From positions 585,549,574 to 585,613,573 of the forward strand of contig CM066036.1 of the NCBI GenBank assembly GCA_033557465.1: 64,000 nucleotides of DNA. The letters run 5' to 3'. The notes below the pieces were generated by a model. That model worked only from the letters and a program-made list of their open reading frames with translations, had not been told where the DNA came from and made no database searches. The position numbers were made by a program, and so were the translations under genes. Position 1 is the first letter of the stretch; every line of letters starts with the position of its first letter. The DNA comes from Ichthyophis bannanicus (Eukaryota; Chordata; Amphibia; Gymnophiona; Ichthyophiidae). Positions 52,706 to 62,767 of the stretch are shown in pieces.

Positions 52706-53713
52706 ACCTCCTGATTGAGGTGGAAAGAAGAGACAACCTTAGGAAGGAACTTAGGGGGAGTCCGTAAGACTACTCTGTTCCTATAGAACCTAGTGTAAGA
52801 GGCAACAGACACTAGTGCCTGAAGCTCACTCACACGTCTAGCAGACGTAAGGTCTACCAGAAACAAGGCTTTCCAGGAGAGAAACCGTAGAGGACAGGTA
52901 GCCATGGGTTCAAATGGCGGACAAGTAATCCGCTGTAAGACCACATTTAAGTCCCAATCAGGGGCAGGTGGATGTAGAGGAGGCTTAAGCAAAAGTAGGC
53001 CTCTGAGAAAACGAGCCACCAAAGGATGGCTTGAAAGAGACCGCCCTTCCACTGGAGAGTGGTGTGCTGAAAGAGCACTGAGGTGAACTCTGACAGAATT
53101 GGACTTAAGGCCTAGGTTGGATAGGTAAAGCAAATATTGCAATACTACCGGTACCAACCATGAGAAAGGGTTCTCGTTGTGCTGAGTACACCATGCAGAG
53201 AATCTACGCCACTTAAGAGCGTAAGATTTTCTGGTGGATTGTCTTCTAGAGGCTAAGACCATGTCTTCCACCTTTGTAGGCAGTAGTAGGGGACCGAGAA
53301 CTACCCATTCAGCAGCCAGGCCATCAAGTGAAGGGACTGGAGGTTGGGGTGTAAGAGAGATCCCTGTTCCTGCGACAGGAGATCGTGTTGAATCCACAGA
53401 GGAATAGGAGTGTCCACTGCCAGTTGTAGCAGAAGTGGAAACCACGATTGCCTCGGCCACCTGGGGGCTATCAAAATCATTGAGGCCCCGTCCTTGAGCA
53501 CTTTGAACAGTGTTCTGGATACTAGAGGCGTGGGAGGAAAGGCAAATAATAGGCCCTTGGACCACGGGATTAGAAACGCATCCGATGCTACTCTGAGAGG
53601 GTGCAGTTGTCTGGAACAGAATCTTGGAAGTTGCCGGTTCAGAGGACTGGCAAAAAGATCCATGGCCGGAAGGCCCCAACTCAGAAAAATCTGTTGAACC
53701 ACTAATGGATTCA
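52490..53713 (-). mobile_element. DIRS fragment E (recombinase and end of RT frame)
   Basis: This internal piece of a family-1 DIRS carries the recombinase up to the RNase H/methyltransferase-like block. At the right it is cut by DIRS F. At the left it ends with a 34-bp inverted copy of its own sequence next to the L2-like fragment. Neither terminal repeat of E is in view. Confidence 0.85.
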
Positions 53714-53727
53714 GAGTAGTTACTCAC
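52524..53727 (-). pseudogene. DIRS E tyrosine recombinase, truncated
   Basis: An open frame runs about 400 codons from the right border. LASRRQSTRKSYALKWRRF, LSALSAHHSPVEGRSLS, LTSARRVSELQAL and VVLPTFFPRPHASRAEM are visible, ending at LGLPVSKRT near 52524. The HxxR and tyrosine motifs are missing because the gene is cut. The first 140 or so residues overlap the RT-frame block 53301-53702 (WGLPAMDLFASPLNRQLP, APRWPRQSWFP), both frames open. Confidence 0.85.
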
Positions 53728-54100
53728 CTATAACAGGTGTTCTCCAGGAGCAGCAGGAATCAGTCCTCACATATGGGTGACATTGACGTCGATGGAGCCC
53801 TTGTGGAGCATTTCCCCAGCTTTCCATGAAAGCCTTTGGGAATGCAGGCAAACATGAGCGGATCCCTTCCCGCCTAAAGGTGCCATCTTGCTCAGTCAAA
53901 TGACATAGCTAAAAACAGCACACAAAAATGTAAAAATAAACTATGTACAACTGCAACTCCCAGGGGAGGAGGGAGGGCTGTGAGGACTGATTCCTGCTGC
54001 TCCTGGAGAACACCTGTTACAGGTGAGTAACTACTCTTTCTCCAGGACCAAGCAGGAAGTCAGTCCTCACATATGGGTGACTCCCTAGTTCTGGACTACC
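53714..54100 (-). repeat. DIRS F 3' terminal repeat and internal complementary region
   Basis: The outer repeat starts at 53714. The complementary region near 53975-54085 has CTGCTGCTCCTGGAGAACAC, GGTGAGTAACTACTC, TTT and CTCCAGGACCAAGCAGG, like copies C and G. Confidence 0.87.
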
Positions 54101-54205
54101 AAGGAACCCAGGCTGAACAAGAGAACTCCCTCTAGTCTCAGAATCAAAGAAAGGCTTTTCACTAACAGAACCTCCATCGGTAGCCAAACAGAGGGCAGGA
54201 GTTGC

Positions 54206-56080
54206 CTAAACCTCAAAGAGATTCCGAACTACTGCCTGGCCAAAAGCACTGTCCCTACGGGACTCGCTCTCCAGACAGTAATGGGCCGCAAAAGACTGGC
54301 TTGAGGACCAAGTTGCAGCCCTGCAGATGTCCACCAACGGTACAGAGCGGAGGTGAGCCACTGAGGCAGCCATTGCCCTGACACGATGGGCCATAACCCG
54401 ACCCTTCAAAGGAAGGTCAGCCACCCTGTAAGCCCAGGTGATAACAGTCAGCTACCCAGGTGGACAAGGTACGCTTGGACACAGCCAACCCCAAATTATT
54501 AGGGTCAAAAGATATGAAGAGCTGAGTAGCTCTTCTATATCCCTGCGTACGGTCAAGGTAGAAGGATACGGCCCTCCTACAGTCCAGGGTATGCAGAACT
54601 GCTTCAGCCTGGATTGCATGGGGCCTAGGGAAGAATGTTGGAAGAACCACCTCTTAGTTAAGGTGGAAGGAGGAGACAACTTTTAGGAGGAACTTTGGAC
54701 TACCCTGTTCCTATAGAAGCGGGTGTAAGGCCTGTCACAGACCAGGGCCTGAAGCTCACTCACTCGCCTGGCCGAGGTTAGGGCTATCAAGAAGAGTGTC
54801 TTCCATGACAGGAAGCGTAGAGGGCAAGTAGCCATCGGCTCAAAAGGTGGGTGAGTCAGCTGCTGCAAGACCACATTCAGCTCCCACTCAGGGGCAGGAG
54901 GACGGATTGGAGGCTTGAGCAAAAGCAAGCCCCCGAGAAAGCGGAACACCAAGGGGTGACCTGACAGAGAATGTCCCTCCACCAGTGAGTGGTGACCTGC
55001 TAGAGCTGAGAGGTGGACCTGAACAGAAGTGGACTTAAGTCCCTGATTTGATAAGTGCAGTAAATACTGAAACACTACTGGTACAGTACAGGAGAAAGGA
55101 TCCTCTGTACGTAGCTGACACCACACAGAAAACCTTTTCCATTTGAGAGCATAGGTTTTCCTAGTGGACTGTTTCCTAGAGGCTAGGACAACCTCCTCAA
55201 CTTCAGGAGGTAGGCCCCAGGGAGACAAAACTACCCTTGCAGACTCCAGGCCATCAAATTGAGAGCTTTGAGATTGGGGTGCAGAAGGAAACCCTAATCC
55301 TGAGAGAGAAGGTCGGGTTGCAACCCGAGAGGCAGGGAGGGATCTACTGCCAGCTGAAGCAGAAGTGGAAACCAAGGCTGTCTCGGCCACCTGGGAGCCA
55401 CCAGCAGGACCGAGGCCTTGTCCTGAAGAATCTTGAACAGGGTTCGGGCCACCAAGGGCGTAGGAGGAAATGTATACAGGAGGCCCTGAGACCAGGGAAT
55501 GAGAAAAGCATCTGCTGCTATCCGCAGAGGATGCGGATGCCTGGAGCAGAACTTTGGCAGCTGTTTGTTCAGAGGACTGGCAAACAGAACTATGGATGGA
55601 AGTCCCCATTTCAGGAAAATCTTCTGAACCACCAAAGGATGGAGCTGCCACTCGTGGGGCTGCAGAATCCTGCTCAACTTGTCGGCCAAGAGGTTTTCCT
55701 GGCCAGGTAGATACACAACCTTGAGGAGCATGATGTGCCTGAGAGCAAACAAGCAAAGGTCCTGTGCTTCCTGACAAAGGAGCCTGCACCCAGTTCCGCC
55801 CTGCTTGTTCACATAAAACATGGCTACCTGGTTGTCTGTTTGAACTAGGACAGACTGATGAGCCAGGGTTGGAGAGAAAGTTTTGAGGGCTAACCGAATA
55901 GCCCTGAGTTCCAGTAGATTGATTTGCTGTGCGGCTTCCCAGGGAGACCACAGGCCCTGGGTGCACTTGCCTAGACAATGAGCTTCCCAGCCCTGCAAAG
56001 AGGCATCCGTGGTCAACACCACTGTGAACCCAGGCATCTGAAAGGGTACCCCTTGCAACAGATTGGGTGGGTGCCGCCAC
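54206..56080 (-). pseudogene. DIRS F tyrosine recombinase
   Basis: The frame is open from 56080 to 54683 (465 codons), overlapping the RNase H frame for almost 800 bp. It holds RKQSTRKTYALKWKRFSVWC and LTSARRVSELQAL. A 13-bp deletion near 54700 and a one-base insertion near 54442 break the second half, where VVLPTFFPRPHAIQAEA, KGRVMAHRVRAMAAS (HxxR) and SFAAHYCLES (tyrosine) remain readable. There are no nonsense codons, so F is younger than A or D. Confidence 0.87.
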
Positions 56081-56368
56081 CAGCTGAGGGAGTTCAGAAA
56101 TTGTCTAGACACCCTTATCCTGTCTCGGAGGCTGCCTGTGGCCTGTGACCACTGAGTCCGAAAGCACCACTGTGCAGGCCTCATATGGAGCCTGGCATTG
56201 GGGGTCACATGTACTGTCGAAGCCATGTGGCCTAGAAGCCTCAGGCAGAGTCTGGCAGAGACTAGTGACCTGCTGAGAAACTGGTTTGCTAAGTTTATCA
56301 GTCTTTGGGCTCTGTCTTCTGGCAAGAATGCCTTTGCCAGCAGAGAGTCCAACCTCGCCCCTATGAAC
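55294..56368 (-). pseudogene. DIRS F RNase H and methyltransferase-like block, truncated
   Basis: The reading begins at IGARLDSLLAKAFLPEDRAQ next to the break. It continues through VVLTTDASLQGWEAHC, NLLELRAIRLAL, LVQTDNQVAMFYVNKQGG and LPGQENLLADKLSRI (the four RNase H carboxylates), then WGLPSIVLFASP and APRWPRQPWF. In WGLPSIVLF the aspartate of WGLPSIDLF is changed. The RT domain itself is lost with the 1.3-kb deletion. The Gly/Arg/Glu-rich residues that precede it in the open frame come from the polypyrimidine tract. Confidence 0.88.
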
Positions 56369-56535
56369 CCCTCCCTTCTCCCCTTCCCTCCTTCCCCTCC
56401 TCTCCCTCTTTCCCTTCCCCCCTCCCTTCCCCCTCTCCCTCTCCTTCTTTCCCTCCCCCCTCCCCTCCCCCTCCTCCCCCCCCTTTTTTCCATCCCCCCT
56501 CCCCTCCCCCTCCTCCCCCCCCACACTTTTTTCCA
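56369..56535 (+). repeat. Polypyrimidine tract
   Basis: About 165 bp is almost entirely C and T, in runs of CCTCCC, CCCCTCCCC and TTTTTTCC. A CATCCCCCCTCCCC block is repeated at about 56490 and 56526. Strand asymmetry is extreme and could form triplex or quadruplex DNA. It marks the exact breakpoint in DIRS F. Confidence 0.8.
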
Positions 56536-56761
56536 TCCCCTCTTGGTTGTTCACTATTGAGTATGGTTGGTCATGTTTGATTTTATTTTTTATGGATAGG
56601 TTCATTTTACTATATAATATTTTATTTATTTTATTTTATATTTTTTATTTATTTATTTTTTATTTTTTAAGTCGTGTATACAGTTTTTTATTGAATTGGG
56701 GTTTTCCTCTTCATGATTAAAGATGTGATGCTTCCCCTTTTGATGTTTTTCTGTTTTTATG

Positions 56762-57525
56762 CAGTTCTTTTTATATGCCGTTTAATTGTGCTGCTATTTG
56801 CGTGGTTAGGATGTTTCACATTTTGTTTATGTAGTATGCTACACATGCCGTTCAAATGCTTGGAATTCCCTAGTTGGGCATTAAAGAGGACACTTAACGT
56901 TTTGTCTATGCATTTTGGTTTTAATATTTTTGTATACACATTTTTGGAAGTTCATCAGTCATTTTTAGTAAGAAACTTTCATTATTATTCGATGACATCA
57001 CATCTTGAATGCATATGCATTTATGCAAAATCTTGTCTTGTGCTTTCTCTTTAAATCGCGCCAAATTTCAGCGCGTCTTTCTAAAGCTGTCTCCGGTCTT
57101 TTGCCGGTTTGAAGGTATGTGCGGTTCTCTGTTTTGAGTTTAAGTTCTTTATTAGTTTTGTTTTTATGCCGCTCGATCATGCTGTTATTTGCGTGGTTAA
57201 GATTTTATAATTTGCCCTTATAGAGTATGTTATACATGCTGCTCAAGTGTTTGGATTTCCTAGTTGGGCATTAAAGAAGGTACCTAATGTCTGGTTCATC
57301 CATTTTGGTTTTAATAATTTTGCACACACATTTTGGGAGTTTATTAGGTATTTCTAGTAGGAAACTTTCACTACTATTCGTTGACATCATGTCCTGAATG
57401 CATATGTATTTATGCAAAGTCTTGTCCTGTGATCTCTTTATATTGTGCCAAAATTTTAGCGCGTCTCTCTCAAGCTGCTTCGGTTTTTTGCCGGTTTGAA
57501 GGTATGTGCGGTTCCTGAAACAATG
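56762..57525 (+). repeat. Tandem direct duplication, unit about 390 bp
   Basis: Phrases of copy 1 recur 386-391 bp later: ATATGCCG at 56773 versus TTATGCCG at 57164, TAGTTGGGCATTAAAGA in both, AATGCATATGCATTTATGCA versus AATGCATATGTATTTATGCA, and TTTGCCGGTTTGAAGGTATG in both. Identity looks around 80-85 percent by eye. Neither copy codes. Confidence 0.82.
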
Positions 57526-58716
57526 GTTTTTCTCTTCTGAGTTTGTTATATTGATTTTGCACATTTTTTAAAATGTAGTCCACTAAGTTGGTTCATACAA
57601 TGTTTTTCACATACTGTTTGCTCACATATGCGATATTGAATAGTCCTTCCCTTCGTCTAATTGTTCCTATGCAAGTATTCTAATTCTTTTTTCCATATAG
57701 TTCCTTTTTATTAGTTATATGTTCACACTGATGCCTAACTTACTTTATGAATGTAGTTTGTCAAGTTAGCTTTTTCCTTCCTTTTCTCTTCCTCCCTTCC
57801 CCCCCTCCCCCCCCCCCCCTCCCTTCCTTCCTTATATAAAATCGAAGCATTTGCTCCTTCATTTTTTATGAGCCATTTTTCCAGATTTTTAAGCTAGAAG
57901 TTGTGGACATGGTTCCTTTCTTTTTATTATCTAGCTTAATTGCATGTTGTTTTCACATCCATCCAAACGGAGTTGGTCATTGTTTTTGAACAGCCACTCT
58001 TTTTAACATATTATATTCTTTCATGCAATTGCTTTAAGGTATGAGTGGCCTCTTTCTCTGCTTTAGGTAGATGAGAACCTATTGGTGGTGATTGTTAAGA
58101 GTTGGCCATTGATGTATATAGTTTGTTTACAGCCACACGTACTTTTCAACAATTTTATTGTACACTTGTTTTAATATTTTCACATTAGTTCTCATTGGTT
58201 ATCAATGATTTCTTTTATTGTTTTAGCCGATAATGAATTTATTTTTTTTTTTTGGTTGGTTTTCATATTTATGTATTTAAATTATTTAATCATGTTTTTA
58301 TTATTTTTATTTATTTTAAATAATTATTTATTATACATTATTATCCTATATATTAGATATTTTATGATTTCTTAGTATTAGGATTTAGATGTTATTGGTA
58401 TATTATTTATAATGTTGTACATGTTGGTTTTGGGTCTGGGTCTCCCATTTTCCTTATTATTCATTGTGGATTTGTATGCAGCTGTGTATTTTAACGTATT
58501 TATTGTGTCTTTTTCAGCTATTTCTATTGCACTATTGGTCACACACTGTTTATGCGCTTTCTTTTATGCATGACTAGAAGTACAATGAGTAAGTACAGTT
58601 CACTTGTGGTCATATATGAATGTTTACATTTTTATATTTCTATTGTATTTAAAATATTTTTATTGTGTTTTTATTGATGTATGTTACATGTTTTTAATTT
58701 CATTTGCAGTCCTTTC

Positions 58717-58756
58717 TACCCCCTGATGAAGGCACCTGCCGAAACGCGTTGGGGTG
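58717..58756 (+). ncRNA. Hammerhead-ribozyme-like motif with AATAAA downstream
   Basis: TACCCC (58717-58722) pairs with GGGGTG (58751-58756) as stem I. The core CTGATGA (58723-58729) matches the hammerhead consensus exactly and is followed by one A. Stem II is GGCA-CC-TGCC (58731-58740). GAAA is at 58741-58744, and stem III is a minimal AC-GC-GT hairpin. The cleavage base would be T58750. Short stem III hammerheads of this kind occur in PLEs and related retroelements and are thought to act as dimers. No enzymatic claim can be made from sequence alone. Confidence 0.75.
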
Positions 58757-58791
58757 TTCATTAATAAAGTGTCAATGACCCTTATCCTGCT

Positions 58792-58995
58792 CAGCTGGTA
58801 AGACTGGACACGGCAAGCAAGCATCGAGCCCTGGAAGCACTTTCTACCAAAACCATCGAGGTTCCGGGCTTCCCTGCCAGGGGGCACCGCGGAGTGCGTC
58901 TTCTGACTTTTCAGGCGATGCATGGTCGATTCCACCACCATGGAATGGTGTGGTAGCTGTGCCTTTTGAAAGCCAGGACTCTTCAGGATTCGATA
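58792..58995 (-). pseudogene. DIRS F gag fragment
   Basis: The minus strand reads MVVESTMHRLKSQKTHSAVP, PGREARNLDGFGRKCFQGSM and LACRVQSYQL, nearly identical to the gag of copy C but with an arginine where C has a stop. It resumes the reading lost at 56368. At the other end, at 58994-58995 (TA), a mariner is inserted. Confidence 0.88.
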
Positions 58996-59298
58996 CGAGG
59001 GTTGCTATTTATATTTCTGGCCTTAGCAACAGTAAGTCTTGCCAGGCGCCATCCAATGGTTCCATTGGAGCACTGACATTGTTGAACATAACCTTATTCA
59101 TAACATTTTATCATTTGAGCGCGATTTGTTGTTTACAGTAACTTGAAAAATTCATCTCGGGCAAAAAATGGAATTAACTCGTGAACATTTTCGTGCGATT
59201 ATTTTTCATAACTTTCGACGTGGATTATCAAGACAAAAGTGCATCGATGAACTTAATTTTTTATACGGCGATAAAGCACCATCCTACAGCACTGTAAA
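58996..59298 (+). mobile_element. mariner transposon, 5' part, cut by DIRS G
   Basis: The end CGAGGGTTGCTATTTATATT begins immediately after a TA dinucleotide that matches the TA of the interrupted gag (compare TCGATAGATC in copy C). About 170 bp of leader precede the transposase start. DIRS G interrupts the element at 59299, so the right end is outside the window or lost. Confidence 0.82.
59168..59298 (+). pseudogene. mariner transposase, first 43 codons
   Basis: ATG at 59168 starts MELTREHFRAIIFHNFRRGL, then SRQKCIDELNFLYGDKAPSY and STVK. This is the N-terminal helix-turn-helix start of a mariner-type transposase, where the following residues normally begin the second DNA-binding half. No stop occurs before the DIRS G insertion at the AAA codon (59296-59298). 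The catalytic DDD domain is not present, so the fragment is inactive. Confidence 0.9.
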
Positions 59299-59685
59299 GA
59301 GTAGTTACTCACCTGTAACAGGTGTTCTCCAGGAGCAGCAGGAATCAGTCCTCACATATGGGTGACGTTGGCGCCGACGGAGCCCTCGTGCGGAGCATTT
59401 CCCCAGCTTTCACAGAAAGCCTTTGGGAATTGCAGCGCGCATGCGCGGTCCCCTTCCCGCCCAAGGGTGCCATCTTGCTCAGTCTGATGACATAGCTAAA
59501 AGACAGCAAAAAATTAGCAAAAACAAATCATATGACTGCGACTGCAACTCCAAGGGGAGGAGGGAGGGTTGTGAGGACTGATTCCTGCTGCTCCTGGAGA
59601 ACACCTGTTACAGGTGAGTAACTACTCTTTCTCCAGGACCAAGCAGGAAGTCAGTCCTCACATATGGGACTCCCCAGCTTAAGGC
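59299..59685 (-). repeat. DIRS G 3' terminal repeat and internal complementary region
   Basis: The outer repeat carries GGGTGACGTTGGCGCCGACG and GGAGCATTTCCCCAGC. The complementary region near 59570-59675 repeats the outer end inverted (CTCCTGGAGAACACCTG, GTGAGTAACTACTC) joined through TTT to CTCCAGGACCAAGCAGG. Confidence 0.88.
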
Positions 59686-59727
59686 TACCGGAGACCCCAA
59701 ACAGAAAAATGAGCTCCTTCTAGCTCG

Positions 59728-61782
59728 TCAGCACAGAAGGAAGGAATCTTCTCTGAGAACGCCCCCGACAGGTAGCCCAACATCAGGGCCGGAGGGTAGG
59801 AGTTGCCTAAACCCAAAGAGATTATGGAGTACTGCCTGTCCGAAAGCACTGTCCCTGCGGGACTCCCTTTCAAGGCAGTAATGGGCCGCAAAAGTCTGGC
59901 TTGAAGACCAAGTAGCGTCCTGGCAGATGTCTGCCAACGGAACAGAGCGGAGATGAGCCAATGACGCAACCTTCGCCCTGACACGGTGAGCCGTGACTCG
60001 ACCCTCCAACGAGAGGCCGGCTGCCCCATAACCCCAGGCGATACAGTCAGCGACCCATACGAGCAACGTACGCATGGAGACAGGGAGCCCCAACTTATTG
60101 GGGTCAAAAGAAACGAAAAGCTGAACAGCCTTCCGATGCTCCCGCGTACGGTCAAGGTAGAAGGATAACGCCCTCCTACAGTCCAGGGTATGCAAGACCA
60201 TCTCAGCCCGGTTGGCATGCGGCCTGGGAAAGAAGGTCGGAAGAACCACCTCCTGATTGAGGTGAAAAGGTGAGACAACTTTAGGAAGAAACTTAGGGTG
60301 AGTCCATAGGACTACCCTATTCCGGTAGAACCTAGTGTAAGGAGGATCAGACACTAGTGCCTGCAGTTCACTCACTCGCCTAGCAGAGGTGAGAGCTACC
60401 AGAAATAAAGTTTTCCAGGAGAGAAAACGGAGAGGGCAGGTAGCCATAGGTTCAAAAGGCGGACAAGTAAGCCGCTGCAAGACCACATTCAGATCCCACT
60501 CAGGGGCCGGTGGACGCAAAGGAGGCTTAAGCAGAAGAAGGCCTCTGAGGAAACGAGCCACCAAAGGGTGGCTGGAAAGAGGCCTGCCGTCCACCGGCGA
60601 GTGGTGTGCTGATAGAGCACTAAGGTGAACTCGGACAGAGTTAGACTTAAGGCCCAGATTGGAAAGGTAGAGCAAATATTGCAACACTACCGCAACCAAG
60701 CACGAGAAGGGATTCTCACTGTGCTGAGCACACCAAGCGGAGAATCTACACCACTTAAGAGCATATGATTTCCTGGTGGATTGACGCCGAGAGGCCAAGA
60801 CTACATCTTCCACCTCTCGAGGCAGTAGTAGGGGTGCGAGGACTACCCTTTCAGCAGCCAGGCCATTAGATGAAGAGAATGGAGGTTAGGATGCAAGAGA
60901 GTCCCCTGATCCTGTGACAGGAGATCGTGTTGAAACCCCAGAGGAAGAGATGTGTCCACCGCCAGTTGTAGCAGAAGTGGGAACCACGGTTGCCTCGGCC
61001 ACCTGGGGGCTATGAGAATCAATGAAGCCCCGTCCTGGAGGACTTTGAGCAGCGTTCTGGACACTAGTGGTGTGGGAGGAAACGCATACAGTAGGCCTGT
61101 GGACCACGAGATCAGAAACGCATCCGCTGCTACTCTGAGAGGATGCGGTTGTCTGGAGCAAAATCTCGGGAGTTGCCGGTTCAGAGGACTGGCGAAAAGA
61201 TCCATGGTGGGGAGCCCCCACTTGAGAAAGACCTGCTGAACCACCAATGGGTTCAATCTCCATTCACGTGGTTGCAGGATCCGGCTCAGTCTGTCTGCCA
61301 GGCAATTTTCCTGACCTGGGAGGTAGACAGCTTTGAGAAGGATTCCGTGATTGACAGCCCAAGAGCACAGTCGTTGTGCCTCCTGACAAAGAAGGAAGGA
61401 ACCTGTGCCTCCTTGTTTGTTCACATAGAACATGGCAACTTGATTGTCCGTCTGGACCAGTACAGACTGGTGAGAGGAGGGGTGGGAGAAGGCTCTCAGA
61501 GCTAGGCGTATCGCCCGTAGCTCCAGGAAGTTTATCTGCTGAGTAGCCTCCCAAGGGGTCCAGAGACCCTGAGTGCATTCCCCTTGGCAAAGTGCTCCCC
61601 AACCGAGAAGAGAGGCATTGGTTGTCAGCACCTGAGTATGCGGAGGGGATTGGAAAACCACTCCGAGCACTAGATTTGGAAGATGAAGCCACCATTGCAG
61701 GGAGGAGATCAGGAGGTCGGAAATCCTCACTGAGTCCGTTGAACCTCCAGTGGCTTGATGCCACTGAGTGCGAAGGCTCCAC
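59728..61782 (-). pseudogene. DIRS G tyrosine recombinase
   Basis: The core from 60813 is open for 361 codons and looks complete: RRQSTRKSYALKWCRFSAWC, LTSARRVSELQALV (arginine), VVLPTFFPRPHANRAEM, EGRVTAHRVRAKVASL (HxxR), DICQDATWSSSQTF and FAAHYCLE (tyrosine). The same frame extends upstream over RNase H to 61782, with nonsense codons only at 60886-60888 and 61264-61266. A small deletion near 59812 lets it run past the usual C-terminal VLRNLFEV. It could still give a catalytically complete recombinase if translated from an internal start. Confidence 0.88.
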
Positions 61783-62767
61783 TGAGCAGGACGCATGTGC
61801 AGGCGGGCATTGGGGGTGACATGGACCGTGAAAGCCATATGGTCGAGTAGTCTCAGGAATTGCCTGGCAGAAACCAGGGAATTGCTGCGAAACTGGCTGG
61901 CCAGATCCATTAGCCTGTGGGCCCTGTCCAGAGGCAGGAAAGCCTTTGCTTGAAGAGTGTTTAGTCTGGCTCCTATGAACTCTAAGTTCTGGGACGGGAG
62001 CAAAGTGGACTTTGCGAACTTTATGACAAACCCCAAGTGCTGAAGCAGAGCCACAGTGCGAAGGGTGGCCTGGTTGGTCTCCTGGGAAGATTGCCCCTTA
62101 TCAGCCAGTCATCCAGGTACGGAAACACAAAGAGACCCTGAAGCCTCAGGTAGGCCGCCACCACTGCCAGGCACTTGGTGAACACCCTTGGAGCGGATGA
62201 GAGGCCAAAGGGAAGCACTCTGTACTGATAATGGTTTCCTCCCACAACAAACCTGAGATATTGTCGGTGGTCTGGATGGATAAGGATGTGAGTATACGCA
62301 TCCTTTAGATCCAAGGAGCATAGCCAGTCTCCCTGCTGGAGGTAGGGCAGCAGGATTCCAAGGGTAAGCATCTTGAACTTTTCCCTCTGCAGGAACTTGT
62401 TGAGGTTTCGCAAGTCTAGGATACGTCTGAGGCCTCCTGTTCTTTTTGGTACCAGAAAGTACCTGGAATAAAAGCCTTGACCTCTCAGGTGGTGGGGCAC
62501 CAATTCCACAGCCTGATCCTTTAGTAGACCTTTCAACTCCTGAATGAGTAGGTCCCGGTGCAGAGGGAGTCTTGGAGGCTCCCCTGGAAAATAGGAGGGA
62601 GGTACCTGGTGAAAATGGAGAAGATAGCCCTTTTGGACTATATGAAGAACCCAGGTATCTGATGTGACAGCTGACCACCTGTGGGCAAAGTGGGCCAGCC
62701 GGCCTCCTGTGCTGAGAGAAGCCAGCTGAGGAGAAGAGGCTATGCTGTTTGAGTCAAAAACCCCCAC
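60843..62767 (-). pseudogene. DIRS G RT, RNase H and methyltransferase-like block
   Basis: From 62767 the RT reads AVTSDTWVLHIVQKGYLLHF, LVPKRTGGLRRILDLRNLNK, SLDLKDAYTHILIHPDHRQY, LPFGLSSAPRVFTKC and FPYLDDWLIRG. A one-base loss near 62080 shifts the frame. The second piece (62054-60843) has FAKSTLLPSQNLEFIGARLN, VLTTNASLLGWGALC, NFLELRAIRLALRAF, VQTDNQVAMFYVNKQGGTG, LPGQENCLADRLSRI, WGLPTMDLFASPLNRQLP and APRWPRQPWFPL. In TTNASLLGW the first RNase H aspartate is asparagine. One or two changes separate it from an intact enzyme. Confidence 0.9.

Larger units (their letters stand above)
53714..56368 (-). mobile_element. DIRS copy F, 3' half, family 1
   Basis: GAGTAGTTACTCACCTATAAC opens at 53714, directly inside E. 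The recombinase and RNase H follow. At 56368 (after CCCTATGAAC) the sequence changes to a polypyrimidine tract. By comparison with C, 1,334 bp (C positions 41746-43079) are missing, and gag sequence resumes at 58792. A 2.4-kb foreign block therefore replaced part of F. Confidence 0.88.
56369..58791 (+). mobile_element. AT-rich hammerhead-bearing insert, possibly a non-autonomous PLE
   Basis: This 2.42-kb block replaces part of DIRS F. It has no coding frame above 113 codons. It contains the polypyrimidine tract, two direct copies of a 390-bp unit, long A/T-rich DNA, a pyrimidine run at 57776-57830 and, near the right end, a hammerhead-like motif followed by AATAAA (58763-58768). Tandem repeats with hammerheads are a property of PLEs, so a gene-less PLE is plausible. 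I see no RT or GIY-YIG remnant and no TSD, so this stays a hypothesis. Confidence 0.45.

Noticed and set aside
56198..56580. Pro/Ser/Leu-rich plus-strand frames and Gly/Arg/Glu-rich minus-strand frames
   Set aside because: They come from the polypyrimidine tract at the DIRS F breakpoint and not from a gene.
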